Part shown: positions 19,075 to 29,195 of the stretch, one piece after another
Numbering within the stretch: position 1 is the first letter of the stretch
How the letters are laid out: every line of letters starts with the position of its first letter
Origin: an uncultured Dokdonia sp.
GTDB lineage: Bacteria; Bacteroidota; Bacteroidia; Flavobacteriales; Flavobacteriaceae
Direction: 5' to 3'
NCBI RefSeq assembly: GCF_947492535.1
Contig: NZ_CANLNH010000001.1
Coordinates: 372,001-436,000, forward strand
DNA: 64,000 nt
Made by a program: the position numbers and the translations under genes
Notes under the pieces: generated by a model
Told to the model about the DNA's origin: nothing
Databases searched by the model: none
The model's input: only the letters and a program-made list of their open reading frames with translations

Positions 19075-20295
19075 ATGTCTAACGTAAAAAACATATTCCA
19101 AGGATTAAAAGGCGATAAAGCGATATGGGCTATTGTGGCGCTATTGGCTTTGTTTTCTTTTTTGCCTGTATATAGTGCAGCAAGTAATCTTGCGTATATA
19201 CGTGGTGATGGAAATACGTTACGCTTTTTGATTAAACACGGGATGCACCTTGTTTTAGGTTTTGCAATGCTTTATGGTGTACATAAAATACCATATCATT
19301 ATTTTAAAGGATTGTCGGTTATCTTTTTACCATTGGTTGTTGTATTACTAATTGTTACAATAGCACAAGGTACTACAGTGTCTGGAGCCTATGCAGCACG
19401 TTGGATTAAGATTCCATTTATGGGAGTTGGTTTTCAAACCTCAACGCTTGCAGCTGTTGTACTTATGGTGTATGTCGCAAGATACCTTTCAAGAATAAAA
19501 GATAAACAAGTAACTTTTAAAGAGACCTTAGTGCCATTATGGTTACCTGTAGGTGTTGTATTGGCATTGATCTTGCCTGCTAACTTTTCGACAACAGCGA
19601 TTATATTTTGTATGGTTCTGATGCTTATGTTTTTGGGTGGTTATCCTTTAAAGTATTTAGGAATCATTATAGGCATTGGAATTGCAGCACTACTTTTATT
19701 TGTTCTTGTCGTAAAAGCATTTCCAGGAACTTCATTGTCAAGTAAAGTGACAACTTGGGAAAATCGAATTGCAAACTTCACAAGTGAAGAAGTAGATGCC
19801 GATGCCGATTATCAAATCGAAAAAGCCAAAATTGCGATTGCTTCTGGAGGTCCTTTTGGACTCGGACCCGGAAAGAGTGTGCAGAAAAACTTCTTGCCAC
19901 AATCATCATCAGATTTTATTTATGCCATTATCGTTGAAGAGTTTGGATTATTAGGTGCATTATTTTTAATGCTGTTATACCTCTTACTCCTCTTCCGAAT
20001 AACAGTCATTGCGCATAAAGCTGAAACGATATTTGCAAAATTATTAGTCATAGGTGTGGGAATGCCCATCGTATTTCAAGCACTCATTAATATGGCAGTA
20101 GCCGTAGAATTATTCCCTGTGACTGGACAAACACTTCCACTGGTAAGTAGCGGAGGTACTTCTATATGGATGACGTGTCTAGCCATAGGAATTGTATTAA
20201 GTGTCAGTGCAAAGCGCGATCCAAAAGAAATAAAAGAAGACGCTACAAAAGAAAAGGAATTAAATCCATTAGATATATTAAGTGAAACCATATAA
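19075..20295 (+). CDS. ftsW: Lipid II polymerase FtsW (SEDS family)
   Basis: 406 residues from ATG 19075 ([18 protein letters not shown]). A GTG at 19051 would add eight residues that look like upstream non-coding sequence. About ten membrane segments. The SEDS periplasmic loop is present ([20 protein letters not shown]), as are the conserved EEFG and LVSSGGTS. FtsW polymerises lipid II at the septum with FtsI. It overlaps murG by 14 bp. Confidence 0.93.
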   Translation: MSNVKNIFQGLKGDKAIWAIVALLALFSFLPVYSAASNLAYIRGDGNTLRFLIKHGMHLVLGFAMLYGVHKIPYHYFKGLSVIFLPLVVVLLIVTIAQGTTVSGAYAARWIKIPFMGVGFQTSTLAAVVLMVYVARYLSRIKDKQVTFKETLVPLWLPVGVVLALILPANFSTTAIIFCMVLMLMFLGGYPLKYLGIIIGIGIAALLLFVLVVKAFPGTSLSSKVTTWENRIANFTSEEVDADADYQIEKAKIAIASGGPFGLGPGKSVQKNFLPQSSSDFIYAIIVEEFGLLGALFLMLLYLLLLFRITVIAHKAETIFAKLLVIGVGMPIVFQALINMAVAVELFPVTGQTLPLVSSGGTSIWMTCLAIGIVLSVSAKRDPKEIKEDATKEKELNPLDILSETI

Positions 20296-21379
20296 AGTCA
20301 TACTATCTGGAGGCGGTACAGGAGGACATATCTATCCTGCTATTGCTATTGCACGCGAAATCGAAAAGCGATATCCAAACACGGAGTTTCTTTTTGTGGG
20401 CGCCAAAGATCGTATGGAAATGGAAAAAGTGCCACAAGCAGGTTATAAGATCGAAGGACTTTGGATCTCAGGGATTCAGCGTAAGTTGTCTTTAGAGAAT
20501 TTAAAATTTCCTTTCAAGCTAATAAGCAGTCTTTGGAAATCCAATACAATTCTTAAGCGTTTCCAGCCAGATGTCGTGATAGGAACGGGAGGGTTTGCAA
20601 GTGGTCCTTTGCTTAAACGAGCCACCAGTAAAAAAATACCTGCACTTATTCAAGAACAGAACTCGTATGCGGGAATTACCAATAAATTACTATCAAAAAG
20701 TGTTCAGAAAATATGTGTTGCCTATGATGAGATGCATCGCTTTTTTCCGAAAGATAAAATCGTAAAAACTGGGAATCCTGTTCGTAATGATTTATTAACC
20801 ATTACAAATAAGCGAGCAGATGCTTTGTCAACATATGGGCTTGCTTCAGATAAGAAAACCGTATTGGTTATAGGGGGAAGTTTAGGTGCTAGAGCCGTTA
20901 ATAAATTGATTCATGAGCAGTTAGATTATTTTGCAAATCATGGTGTGCAATTGCTTTGGCAAACAGGTAAATTATATTATGAGGAGTATAAACACTTAGC
21001 TTCTCAAAACGTCAAAGTGATGGCTTATATAGATCAGATGGATATGGCATATGCTGCGGCCGATATTATTATATCTAGAGCAGGCGCGAGTTCTGTATCT
21101 GAGTTATGTATTGTAGGAAAAGCAACTGTGTTTATTCCATCACCCAATGTAGCGGAAGATCATCAGACTAAAAATGCGTTGGCTATTACAGGGAAAAATG
21201 CTGGGATATTGATTCGTCAAAATGAGTTAGAAACAAAATTTCAACACGAATTGGATAGCCTGCTTACAGATGATACTAAAAGAGAAAGGTTAGGAAATGC
21301 CATAAAAGAATTGGCGTTACCAGATGCAACCAAGCATATTGTAGATGAAGTAGAAAAGTTATTACCTAATAGAGAATAA
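20282..21379 (+). CDS. murG: UDP-GlcNAc transferase MurG
   Basis: 365 residues, GTG start overlapping ftsW. The GT-B fold has [12 protein letters not shown] near residues 9-20 and a second-domain G loop [24 protein letters not shown] and [14 protein letters not shown] line the UDP-GlcNAc site. Converts lipid I to lipid II on the cytoplasmic membrane face. Length is typical. Confidence 0.95.
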   Translation: MKPYKVILSGGGTGGHIYPAIAIAREIEKRYPNTEFLFVGAKDRMEMEKVPQAGYKIEGLWISGIQRKLSLENLKFPFKLISSLWKSNTILKRFQPDVVIGTGGFASGPLLKRATSKKIPALIQEQNSYAGITNKLLSKSVQKICVAYDEMHRFFPKDKIVKTGNPVRNDLLTITNKRADALSTYGLASDKKTVLVIGGSLGARAVNKLIHEQLDYFANHGVQLLWQTGKLYYEEYKHLASQNVKVMAYIDQMDMAYAAADIIISRAGASSVSELCIVGKATVFIPSPNVAEDHQTKNALAITGKNAGILIRQNELETKFQHELDSLLTDDTKRERLGNAIKELALPDATKHIVDEVEKLLPNRE

Positions 21380-21380
21380 G

Positions 21381-22214
21381 ATGAGATGGTTATATAACAT
21401 ATTCGTAGGTATTGGTTTTGGAGTCATGGTAAGTTGTACTCCTAGTCTAGCAGATACCTATGGGAAAGAAATCTCAAGCTTATATACGCAAGAAGAAGTA
21501 GATGCGTATTGGAAAGAATTAGAACGTATAGATCAGGAAGTTTTAGTAGGAAAAAAACACACGACTGCAGTATATGACTCTATTTCTATAAGTAATATGA
21601 TACGTGTTGCATTACTTTTTGAAATACCAGGTAAGGAGTCTCAGTATCAAAAAGGAGCTATGCCAGTGGTAACGCTAAGTCATAATTATAATAAAGATGC
21701 GAATCTAGCGTATTGGCCAGTGATTGTAAAGTGTGCAGAAATGGGAGGTGCTATTGAGCAAATAGGCTATCCTTCCTATCCTTTGGAAAGTGTTGTGAGT
21801 GCCTTCTATGATTATTCGATTTTTGGACAAGAAGATAAGTATCCAGAATTGGTAGCTAAACTTAATAAGTTAACGGGAGGCTTTGTGCTTTCTCAAATAG
21901 AATTGGCGTTTAAAAAAGAAAAAAGATTACAAAAACTTACGGAGCAAAATAAAGTAGGTGCTTGGTTTATCGAAGAAATAAAAGGTGAAAAGAGCGATAC
22001 TGTTTTTGAGTTTGTCAGCATGTCTGACGATATACTGTATAAAAAATCAAAAGGAAGAATTCAGAAGTTAATCGAAGTTATGATTACTGATTCGGGAACT
22101 AAATACAAGATAGAAAACGAACCCTTTGGTTGGTATTATATACTGACAGTAGATGGAGAATTGACGCTTTATGATCAGCATGATGAAGCACTGGTAAAGT
22201 ATACGGAAAGTTAA
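21381..22214 (+). CDS. Hypothetical lipoprotein inserted between murG and murC
   Basis: 277 residues; I recognise no family. The N-terminus is a lipoprotein-like signal (MRWLYNIFVGIGFGVMVSC, Cys19). The mature part starts PSLADTYG and is soluble, with charged helices (YTQEEVDAYWKELERID) followed by mixed strands. It starts 1 bp after the murG stop, so it is translated from the dcw transcript. Its neighbours suggest a cell-envelope role, but nothing in the sequence shows activity. Most dcw clusters go directly from murG to murC. Confidence 0.6.
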   Translation: MRWLYNIFVGIGFGVMVSCTPSLADTYGKEISSLYTQEEVDAYWKELERIDQEVLVGKKHTTAVYDSISISNMIRVALLFEIPGKESQYQKGAMPVVTLSHNYNKDANLAYWPVIVKCAEMGGAIEQIGYPSYPLESVVSAFYDYSIFGQEDKYPELVAKLNKLTGGFVLSQIELAFKKEKRLQKLTEQNKVGAWFIEEIKGEKSDTVFEFVSMSDDILYKKSKGRIQKLIEVMITDSGTKYKIENEPFGWYYILTVDGELTLYDQHDEALVKYTES

Positions 22215-22230
22215 CATAAAATAACATGAG

Positions 22231-22270
22231 ATTTCCGCCCCTGCCTACCGGCAGGCAGGTTCGCGGAAAT
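22231..22270. repeat. Nested palindrome: 20-bp element inside an ATTTCCGC/GCGGAAAT inverted repeat
   Basis: The inner CCTGCCTACCGGCAGGCAGG (22240-22259, one mismatch from perfect symmetry) is flanked by ATTTCCGC (22231-22238) and GCGGAAAT (22263-22270). The outer arms look like an older hairpin into which the 20-bp element was inserted. It lies just ahead of murC and, if translated, would add a spurious leader. Confidence 0.8.
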
Positions 22271-22276
22271 GAAAAT

Positions 22277-23626
22277 ATGAACGGATTAAAAGACATACAG
22301 CATTTTTATTTCATCGGTATCGGTGGAATAGGTATGAGTGCTTTAGCGATTTATTTCCATCAAACAGGAAAGCATGTCGCGGGCTATGATAAAACGCCTA
22401 GTGATGTAACGCGTTCGTTGGAAGCGAAAGGAATTGCTGTTCATTTTGATGATAAAGGAGTTGAAGTAGATGCGTCGTATCAGACAGAGAATACGTTGGT
22501 TATCTATACACCTGCGGTGCCTAAAGAGTTTGGGGAATTAGTCCGCTTTCGCGAAAGCGGATACACCATTAAAAAAAGAGCAGAAGTACTAGGGATGATT
22601 GCAAATGCAAACTATAGTCTTGCGGTAGCGGGTACGCACGGAAAGACAACAACTTCTAGTATATTAGGACATTTACTGGCCGAAACAGGAGCGCCAGTCA
22701 CGGCTTTTATAGGCGGAATTACTAATAATTATAATGGAAATTTAATTCAGAAAGGAAGTGATGTGATTGTTGTAGAAGCAGATGAGTTTGATCGTTCTTT
22801 CTTGCAATTAACTCCAGATATCGCTTGCATAACGTCTATGGATGCAGATCACCTTGATATTTATGGTGATGCGACGACACTAGAAAATACATTTAAAGAA
22901 TTTGGGAGCTTGGTTTCAAAAGAAAAACTGTTTGTGCAAAACGGACTCCCTATAGACGGACTTACCGTAGGAATAGAAGATGATGCTCTGTATAGTGCTC
23001 AGAATGTAATTGTGAAAAACGGATGTTATCACTTTGATTTTAAACACCCAAATGGGGTGATATCTCAAATGCAATTTAACCTACCAGGCAGACATAATCT
23101 GTCTAATGCAATAACAGCTTTGGGTATGGCAATGCTTTATGGTTCCCCGACCGAATTGCTACCCAAAGCTTTATGTAGTTTTTCTGGTGTAAACAGAAGA
23201 TTTACGTATAGAATACAAACAGAACATCAAGTGCTTATTGATGATTATGCACATCATCCTACAGAGATAGCAGCCGTACATCAAAGCGTGCAGGAAATGT
23301 ATCCAGATACACCGGTGCTTGCTGTTTTTCAACCACATTTGTTTAGTAGAACACAAGATTTTATGGAAGATTTTGCGATGCAACTTTCGCAATTTGATGA
23401 AGTCTTTTTGTTAGATATATATCCTGCAAGAGAATTGCCTATTGAAGGCGTTACGAGTGAGGTGTTATTAGAAAAAATAAAACTTGAAAAAAAACGATTA
23501 GTAACTAAAGAGAATTTACTAGAAGGAATTCAGCAAGCTTCTCAAAAAATCATTGTGATGATGGGAGCTGGAGATATAGGAGTAGAGATATTAAAAGTAA
23601 CTCAATTATTAAAAGATGCGTCTTAA
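22277..23626 (+). CDS. murC: UDP-MurNAc--L-alanine ligase MurC
   Basis: 449 residues from ATG 22277 (MNGLKDIQHFYFIGIGGIGMSA). The frame is open back to ATG 22226, but the extra 17 residues come from the nested palindrome, so they are rejected. Motifs: GIGGIGMSALA dinucleotide-like fold, P-loop GTHGKTTTS, EADEFDRSFL, and DDYAHHPTEI. It adds L-Ala to UDP-MurNAc. A TTTCGCGAAA palindrome (22547-22556) lies inside the gene and encodes RFRES. The 3' end overlaps ftsQ by 11 bp. Confidence 0.95.
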   Translation: MNGLKDIQHFYFIGIGGIGMSALAIYFHQTGKHVAGYDKTPSDVTRSLEAKGIAVHFDDKGVEVDASYQTENTLVIYTPAVPKEFGELVRFRESGYTIKKRAEVLGMIANANYSLAVAGTHGKTTTSSILGHLLAETGAPVTAFIGGITNNYNGNLIQKGSDVIVVEADEFDRSFLQLTPDIACITSMDADHLDIYGDATTLENTFKEFGSLVSKEKLFVQNGLPIDGLTVGIEDDALYSAQNVIVKNGCYHFDFKHPNGVISQMQFNLPGRHNLSNAITALGMAMLYGSPTELLPKALCSFSGVNRRFTYRIQTEHQVLIDDYAHHPTEIAAVHQSVQEMYPDTPVLAVFQPHLFSRTQDFMEDFAMQLSQFDEVFLLDIYPARELPIEGVTSEVLLEKIKLEKKRLVTKENLLEGIQQASQKIIVMMGAGDIGVEILKVTQLLKDAS

Positions 23627-24332
23627 TTGGAATTACATACGGGTTTTCGGATTACTGTTATTGACAGTGTTTCTGTATGTGTTTGCATCACAGCGTAATA
23701 ATGCTCGTTTGGTGGAAAATATAGCTATTCAATTTGAAGATGAGAGCGCTCCTTTTGTTACTAGAAATACCGTTGATAAATTGTTAATACAAAGTGAGGC
23801 GACAGTTACGGGTATGCCTAAAGAAAAATTAGCTTTGAATGACATGGAGTTGCGAGTTAAGTCGCATCCAATTGTCAAAAATGCAGATGTTTATGTTACC
23901 GTAGCAGGAACAGTGGGAGTCGCTATTGAGCAACGAAAGCCCATTGCTCGCGTATATGGTAATACGTCATTTTATATAGATCAAGAGGGAGAAGAAATGC
24001 CACTCTCTGAGAATTTTTCGGCAAGAGTGCCTATTGTAAATGGAATCACAAAAAAAGATATTCCAACAATAACAGCACTGATTTTATATATAAAAAATGA
24101 TGATTTTCTAAATAAGCACATTATTGGTGTCAATAAACAAAAAGGCAATCAGTATATGCTTATTCCTAGAAAATTGAGCTATAAAATCATGTTAGGAGAA
24201 GTAGCAAGCTTAGAGCATAAGCTTAATAATTATAAAGCTTTTTATCAAAAAGCACAAAAAGACAAGACACTAGATGCGTATACACTTATTAATCTTAAGT
24301 ATGCTAATCAAGTGGTTTGTAAAAAAGTATAG
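23616..24332 (+). CDS. ftsQ: Cell division protein FtsQ
   Basis: 238 residues: short cytoplasmic tail, one membrane segment (about 9-24, VFGLLLLTVFLYVFAS), then a periplasmic POTRA-like region (LVENIAIQFEDE, HPIVKNADVYVTVAG) and a beta domain (IEQRKPIARVYG, FYIDQEGEEMPLS). The order murC-ftsQ-ftsA and the topology identify FtsQ, which recruits late divisome proteins. Overlaps murC by 11 bp. Confidence 0.92.
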   Translation: MRLNWNYIRVFGLLLLTVFLYVFASQRNNARLVENIAIQFEDESAPFVTRNTVDKLLIQSEATVTGMPKEKLALNDMELRVKSHPIVKNADVYVTVAGTVGVAIEQRKPIARVYGNTSFYIDQEGEEMPLSENFSARVPIVNGITKKDIPTITALILYIKNDDFLNKHIIGVNKQKGNQYMLIPRKLSYKIMLGEVASLEHKLNNYKAFYQKAQKDKTLDAYTLINLKYANQVVCKKV

Positions 24333-24389
24333 GGGTCATGGATGCTCATGAAAAATAAGTAGGTAATGAGTATTCTAAACGATAGTAAT

Positions 24390-25724
24390 ATGGAACAACA
24401 AAATATCGCAGTAGGACTAGATATAGGTACAACTAAGATTGTAGCTATGATAGGTCGTTACAATGAATATAATAAAGTTGAGATTCTAGGGATTGGAAAA
24501 TCTAAAAGTCTAGGAGTACATCGCGGTGTTGTAAATAATATTACGCAGACGATACAATCTGTACAGCAAGCTGTTCAAGAAGCAGAAAATGTATCTGGAA
24601 TTAAAATTAAAGATGTTGTTGTTGGAATTGCGGGACAGCATATACGAAGCCTTCAACATAGTGATTACATCACTAGATCTAATGCAGATGCAGTGATTGA
24701 TAGTACAGATATTGATGCATTATGTAATCAGGTTCATAAGCTTGTTATGCTACCAGGAGAAGAAATTATTCATGTGTTACCACAGGAATACAAGGTAGAT
24801 GGTCAAAGTGAAATTAAAGAACCTATTGGAATGTATGGAGGTCGTGTAGAGGCTAATTTCCATGTGGTTGTTGGTCAAGTGGCGTCTATTAGAAATATAG
24901 GTCGTTGTGTGAAAAGTGCAGGTTTAAGTCTTGATAGGATAACATTAGAACCATTAGCATCTGCCGATGCTGTATTAAGTCAAGAAGAAAAAGAAGCGGG
25001 TGTAGCACTTATTGACATAGGTGGTGGTACCACAGATCTTGCCATTTTTAAAGATGGAATTATACGTCATACCGCTGTGATTCCTTTTGGTGGAAATGTA
25101 ATTACTGAAGATATCAAAGAAGGGTGCTCTATTATAGAAAAACAAGCTGAACTTCTTAAAATAAAGTTTGGATCAGCTTGGCCAGGAGAAAATAAAGACA
25201 ATGAGATTGTTTCTATTCCAGGGCTTAGAGGTCGCGATCCGAAGGAGATTACACTAAAGAATTTGTCTAAGATTATTCATGCAAGAGTAGTAGAGATTAT
25301 TGAGCAAGTATATCTAGAGATAAAAAATTATGGTCACGAAGAGCAGAAGAAAAAATTAATTGCAGGTATTGTCTTAACAGGAGGAGGTTCTCAGTTAAAG
25401 CATCTTAAGCAATTAGTCGAGTACATCACGGGTATGGATACACGTATAGGATATCCTAATGAGCATCTAGCGGGCGATAGTGATTCTGAAACCACAAGCC
25501 CATTATTTGCGACAGCAGTAGGACTTGTTATGAATAGTCTTGAGCAAGGATTGTATAACAGTACAGAAGAAGTGGTAGAAGAAGTTCAAGAAGATACGTC
25601 TAGAGAAGAAGTTGATACAGATACATCTTCTAAAGAAACGTTTCAGACGCCCACAGCACCCAAAAAGAGCATTTTTGATCGTTGGGCAGAAAAGTTTAAA
25701 GACTTTTTGGATAATGCAGAGTAG
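24390..25724 (+). CDS. ftsA: Cell division protein FtsA
   Basis: 444 residues from ATG 24390 (MEQQNIAVGLDIGTTKIVAM); ATG 24366 would add eight residues. Actin-like ATPase: phosphate 1 loop GLDIGTTK, phosphate 2 loop IDIGGGTTDLAIF, adenosine loop TGGGSQLKHL. The C-terminus (IFDRWAEKFKDFLDNAE) is the amphipathic membrane-targeting helix that tethers FtsZ. A variable Glu/Thr/Ser-rich linker precedes it. Confidence 0.95.
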   Translation: MEQQNIAVGLDIGTTKIVAMIGRYNEYNKVEILGIGKSKSLGVHRGVVNNITQTIQSVQQAVQEAENVSGIKIKDVVVGIAGQHIRSLQHSDYITRSNADAVIDSTDIDALCNQVHKLVMLPGEEIIHVLPQEYKVDGQSEIKEPIGMYGGRVEANFHVVVGQVASIRNIGRCVKSAGLSLDRITLEPLASADAVLSQEEKEAGVALIDIGGGTTDLAIFKDGIIRHTAVIPFGGNVITEDIKEGCSIIEKQAELLKIKFGSAWPGENKDNEIVSIPGLRGRDPKEITLKNLSKIIHARVVEIIEQVYLEIKNYGHEEQKKKLIAGIVLTGGGSQLKHLKQLVEYITGMDTRIGYPNEHLAGDSDSETTSPLFATAVGLVMNSLEQGLYNSTEEVVEEVQEDTSREEVDTDTSSKETFQTPTAPKKSIFDRWAEKFKDFLDNAE

Positions 25725-25779
25725 TTAGGAACTACAAAAGAATACAGGTTAATTAAAATAAATTAAAGACAATATACGC

Positions 25780-25789
25780 TTTCGCGAAA
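25780..25789. repeat. TTTCGCGAAA palindrome upstream of ftsZ
   Basis: ATACGCTTTCGCGAAAGCGGAA in the 105-bp ftsA-ftsZ gap, 41 bp before the ftsZ start. It could form a hairpin in the leader. Confidence 0.75.
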
Positions 25790-25829
25790 GCGGAAACAGA
25801 AAAGTAATAAAGGGGCTAAAATCAAAAAT

Positions 25830-27806
25830 ATGAGTACGACAGAATTTGATGGAATTACATTTGATCTACCTAAGAACCAGAGTAACGTTATAAAGGTTAT
25901 TGGCGTAGGAGGAGGAGGAAGTAATGCAATAAATCACATGTTTCACCAAGGTATAAAAGGGGTGGATTTTGTGATATGTAATACAGATGCACAAGCATTA
26001 GAAAACAGTACAGTGCCTATCAAGATACAATTGGGAGTAGGTCTTACAGAAGGTCTTGGTGCTGGAGCAAACCCTGAAGTAGGAGAGCAAGCTGCTATAG
26101 AGAGTGAACTAGACATCAAAGAGATGTTAGGTACTAATACAAAGATGATTTTTATCACTGCCGGAATGGGAGGTGGTACGGGTACGGGAGCTGCGCCAAT
26201 TATTGCAAAAATGGCTAGAGAAATGGAAATCCTTGTCGTAGGGATTGTAACCATTCCTTTCCAGTTTGAAGGTAAGATGCGTAATGAACAAGCGCAACGA
26301 GGGGTAGATCGTTTACGATCTCAAGTAGATTCTCTTATTGTTATCAATAATAATAAACTGAGAGAAGTCTATGGAAATCTTGGGTTTAAAGCTGGTTTTA
26401 GCAAAGCAGATGAAGTACTTGCCACAGCTTCTAGAGGTATTGCAGAAGTAATTACACATCACTATACACAGAATATTGACCTTCGTGATGCCAAAACAGT
26501 ATTGAGTAATAGTGGAACTGCTATTATGGGAAGTTCTACAGCGAGTGGATCTAATCGTGCTTTTGAAGCGATTACAAAAGCATTGGATTCTCCATTACTT
26601 AATGATAATAAGATTACGGGTGCTAAGAATGTATTATTACTTATAGTATCTGGAAGTGATGAGATTACAATAGATGAGATTGGAGAGATTAATGATCACA
26701 TTCAGGCAGAAGCAGGGAATAGTGCAAATATCATTATGGGTGTAGGTGAAGATGAAGCGCTTGGAGAAGCTATTTCTGTTACGATTATTGCTACTGGATT
26801 TAATGTAGAGCAACAAGATGATATTGTAAATGTAGAATCTAAAAAGATTATACATACCCTAGAAGAGGAACAAAAAGCACAGCATGATCTGATGCCAAAT
26901 GCTACTGTTCAAGAAGCTCCTTCTGTAATTGAAGAAGCAACTACTCCAGAAGTAGAAGAAGTTGTCGTTCCAGAAAAGATAGTACATACGTTAGATTTAG
27001 ATGATTTTGAAGAAAAACCATCTACATCGGTAAAGAAAGAGGAAACAGATTTAAAAATGATTCCTACGACAGATATTATAAGAGATATTGATGTTGTGTA
27101 TGAAGAAGTGCTCGCTGTTTCTGAAGATGATTTTGAGATTATTGATACGACTATACGTCAAGAAGAAACGATCATAGAAGAGAAAGTACCTGCGCAAGAA
27201 GAAGTGACTGGAATGTTGTCTTTTGATCTTCCAATGCATGAGGAAGAAGCACCTGTAAAAACAGAAGCAGTAGAAGAAGCGCCTGTTCTTTTTGAGCTTA
27301 CTGAAGATATTGCAGATATGGAAGTGAAAGACGCGATAGAAATCATTCCTGTGACAGAAGTTTCTCCAGAAGGAGAAAAGCGTTATAGCTTAGAAGACTA
27401 TATGGAAGTAGAAGAAAATCTTGCTTCTGCAAAAGCGACTGATGCTACACAAGTAGAGGAAGAGACGATTGTTTTTGAGAAAAAAACAGTAGCGCCTGAA
27501 ACAGCACCAGAAGAAGAAAAAGAGGAAGAAGTGGACCCTATGAATAGTCCAATTTCAAAACTTTTGATTGATCGTGCTGCAGAACGTAAACGTAAGATGA
27601 AAGAGTTTAATTATAAATTCCATCACAATCAGTCACGTATTGAAGAAATAGAGAAGCAACCAGCGTATAAACGTATGGGAATTGATCTTGATGAGAAAAC
27701 ACCAGATAAAGAAGGGAGTTTATCTCGTACGACCTTATCTACAGATGATAATGAAGATATACAGTTACGTAGTAATAACTCTTTTCTACACGATAATGTA
27801 GATTAG
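25830..27806 (+). CDS. ftsZ: Cell division GTPase FtsZ with long C-terminal extension
   Basis: 658 residues. The tubulin-like core (about 1-330) has the signature GMGGGTGTGAAP, plus GVGGGGSNAINHM near residue 26 and NTDAQAL. It polymerises into the Z ring. Residues ~335-600 form a Glu/Val/Thr-rich acidic linker much longer than in E. coli FtsZ (383 residues in total). The tail is conserved and charged (DDNEDIQLRSNN, FLHDNVD) and is probably the partner-binding peptide. Long FtsZ linkers are usual in Bacteroidetes. It ends the dcw run and is followed by a hairpin terminator. Confidence 0.95.
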   Translation: MSTTEFDGITFDLPKNQSNVIKVIGVGGGGSNAINHMFHQGIKGVDFVICNTDAQALENSTVPIKIQLGVGLTEGLGAGANPEVGEQAAIESELDIKEMLGTNTKMIFITAGMGGGTGTGAAPIIAKMAREMEILVVGIVTIPFQFEGKMRNEQAQRGVDRLRSQVDSLIVINNNKLREVYGNLGFKAGFSKADEVLATASRGIAEVITHHYTQNIDLRDAKTVLSNSGTAIMGSSTASGSNRAFEAITKALDSPLLNDNKITGAKNVLLLIVSGSDEITIDEIGEINDHIQAEAGNSANIIMGVGEDEALGEAISVTIIATGFNVEQQDDIVNVESKKIIHTLEEEQKAQHDLMPNATVQEAPSVIEEATTPEVEEVVVPEKIVHTLDLDDFEEKPSTSVKKEETDLKMIPTTDIIRDIDVVYEEVLAVSEDDFEIIDTTIRQEETIIEEKVPAQEEVTGMLSFDLPMHEEEAPVKTEAVEEAPVLFELTEDIADMEVKDAIEIIPVTEVSPEGEKRYSLEDYMEVEENLASAKATDATQVEEETIVFEKKTVAPETAPEEEKEEEVDPMNSPISKLLIDRAAERKRKMKEFNYKFHHNQSRIEEIEKQPAYKRMGIDLDEKTPDKEGSLSRTTLSTDDNEDIQLRSNNSFLHDNVD

Positions 27807-27831
27807 AGAAAGAGCCAACTTAATAGAGATC

Positions 27832-27873
27832 AGAAACCTGAGAGTGATACTGTAGCTTTCAGGTTTCTTTTAT
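27832..27873 (+). terminator. Rho-independent terminator of the dcw cluster
   Basis: AGAAACCTGA...TTCAGGTTTCT with a T-rich tail, 25 bp after the ftsZ stop. Its right arm TTTCAGGTTTCTTTT (27857-27871) recurs at 34210-34224, on the other side of the RiPP island. Confidence 0.8.
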
Positions 27874-27899
27874 TAGAGACGTACTGTATAATATAATGC

Positions 27900-29195
27900 T
27901 TATTGTCGTTTTGTTATTTCTTTAAAATTGTAAAAGAAACGATCTAAAAGTTTTAGGTCTTCTGTTATAATACTAGCCTCTCCAGACATTTCTTGCGTGA
28001 AAGGAAGTTTTTTGTCATAAGATGTGATTAAATCTTTATGAACACTAGCATCTATAAGGTAGTTTCCTTGTTCATCAGGTACTTGCGATATTTTGATGAC
28101 ATTACCTTGTAGTACTCCATATTCGGCATCTGGATAATTAAATAACTTAATATTTACTTTCTGGCCTACACTAATTTTACCTGTATTTTGAGGCGGACAA
28201 CTTAATTTAGCGATGTATGGAATATCTTCTTTAGGAAGAATGGTAAATACTAAATCATTCTGTCTAATATTCTGATTAGTTTTCCAGTATTTCATGAGAA
28301 TCACTTTTCCATCAATATCTGAAGTTAATGCATATTGTAACTCCCATGCTCGAATGCTTTTTTGTAAGTTATTGTAGGCTTGAACTACGTTTTTATACAT
28401 GATAGCTTCTTCTTTTTCTCTACTTATTTTTGTGCCTATAGCCGTTTTTTTGTTGTTGCTAATGGATATTTTTGTTTGAGAAATGGTATTGATAAACGTT
28501 TGCATTTCTCTTTCTGTTCTATAGTATTCAAGCTGGTCATTATCATATTCTTGAGAAGAAATAACTCCTTTTTCGTAAAGTGTTTTCTTTCGCGAAAGCT
28601 CATTTTTTTTTAAATTAAGTTCTTGTTGTTTTAGCTTTTGTTGCTCTTCTAGATTTAGTAATTGTGCTCTTGATTCAGAAAGAGAAGTCTCATTAGCAAT
28701 GACTTCATATGAATAAGGTAAAAGTTTTTTATTTAAGTGGTATAGTATATACTGATTCTCAAAAGTGGTGTATGCATCTTCTACATCTCCTAAAAAGAGA
28801 ATGGGGATTTCGTCTACAGGAAAATGTACATTATGATTATCAAAAGTGATCGTGTCTAGTATAGCTTTGAGCGTATATATATCTTGATAGTTAGCGGTGT
28901 TTTCTATGATCCCTAATAGTTGACCTTCTTTAATAGGCTGATTATCTTTTACTAGTAAAGCTTCCAATTTGCCGCTTCGCTGCGCATAGATTTTTTGAGG
29001 AGGAATTTCAGTGGTTAATATAGCTTTAGCATTAACAATATCTGGATATGAAATAAACCAACTCAATATTAATAATAAAACGATAAGAAATAGAAATATA
29101 CCACTTCCCCAGCGTATCATCCAATTTGGGACCTTCGTAAGAATAGCTTGCACCTCCTCATTTCTAAGCTTGATGTTATCTATCGTATTCTTCAT
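27900..29195 (-). CDS. HlyD-family secretion adaptor of the RiPP exporter
   Basis: 431 residues. One membrane anchor at about 31-50, then a lipoyl-like half motif (QRSGKLEALLVKDNQPIKEGQLLG). A long coiled coil follows (about 165-260, LEEQQKLKQQELNLKKNEL), then a second beta-barrel half with DGKVILMKYW and VGQKVNIKLFNYPD. Membrane fusion proteins of this type link an inner-membrane ABC exporter to the outer membrane. The start overlaps the exporter stop by 1 bp. A palindrome at 28588-28597 lies inside the gene. Confidence 0.9.
   Translation of the reverse strand: MKNTIDNIKLRNEEVQAILTKVPNWMIRWGSGIFLFLIVLLLILSWFISYPDIVNAKAILTTEIPPQKIYAQRSGKLEALLVKDNQPIKEGQLLGIIENTANYQDIYTLKAILDTITFDNHNVHFPVDEIPILFLGDVEDAYTTFENQYILYHLNKKLLPYSYEVIANETSLSESRAQLLNLEEQQKLKQQELNLKKNELSRKKTLYEKGVISSQEYDNDQLEYYRTEREMQTFINTISQTKISISNNKKTAIGTKISREKEEAIMYKNVVQAYNNLQKSIRAWELQYALTSDIDGKVILMKYWKTNQNIRQNDLVFTILPKEDIPYIAKLSCPPQNTGKISVGQKVNIKLFNYPDAEYGVLQGNVIKISQVPDEQGNYLIDASVHKDLITSYDKKLPFTQEMSGEASIITEDLKLLDRFFYNFKEITKRQ

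Noticed and set aside
22226-22276. N-terminal extension of MurC from ATG 22226
   Set aside because: The added residues (LPTGRQVRG and neighbours) are translated from the nested palindrome; conserved MurC begins at 22277.
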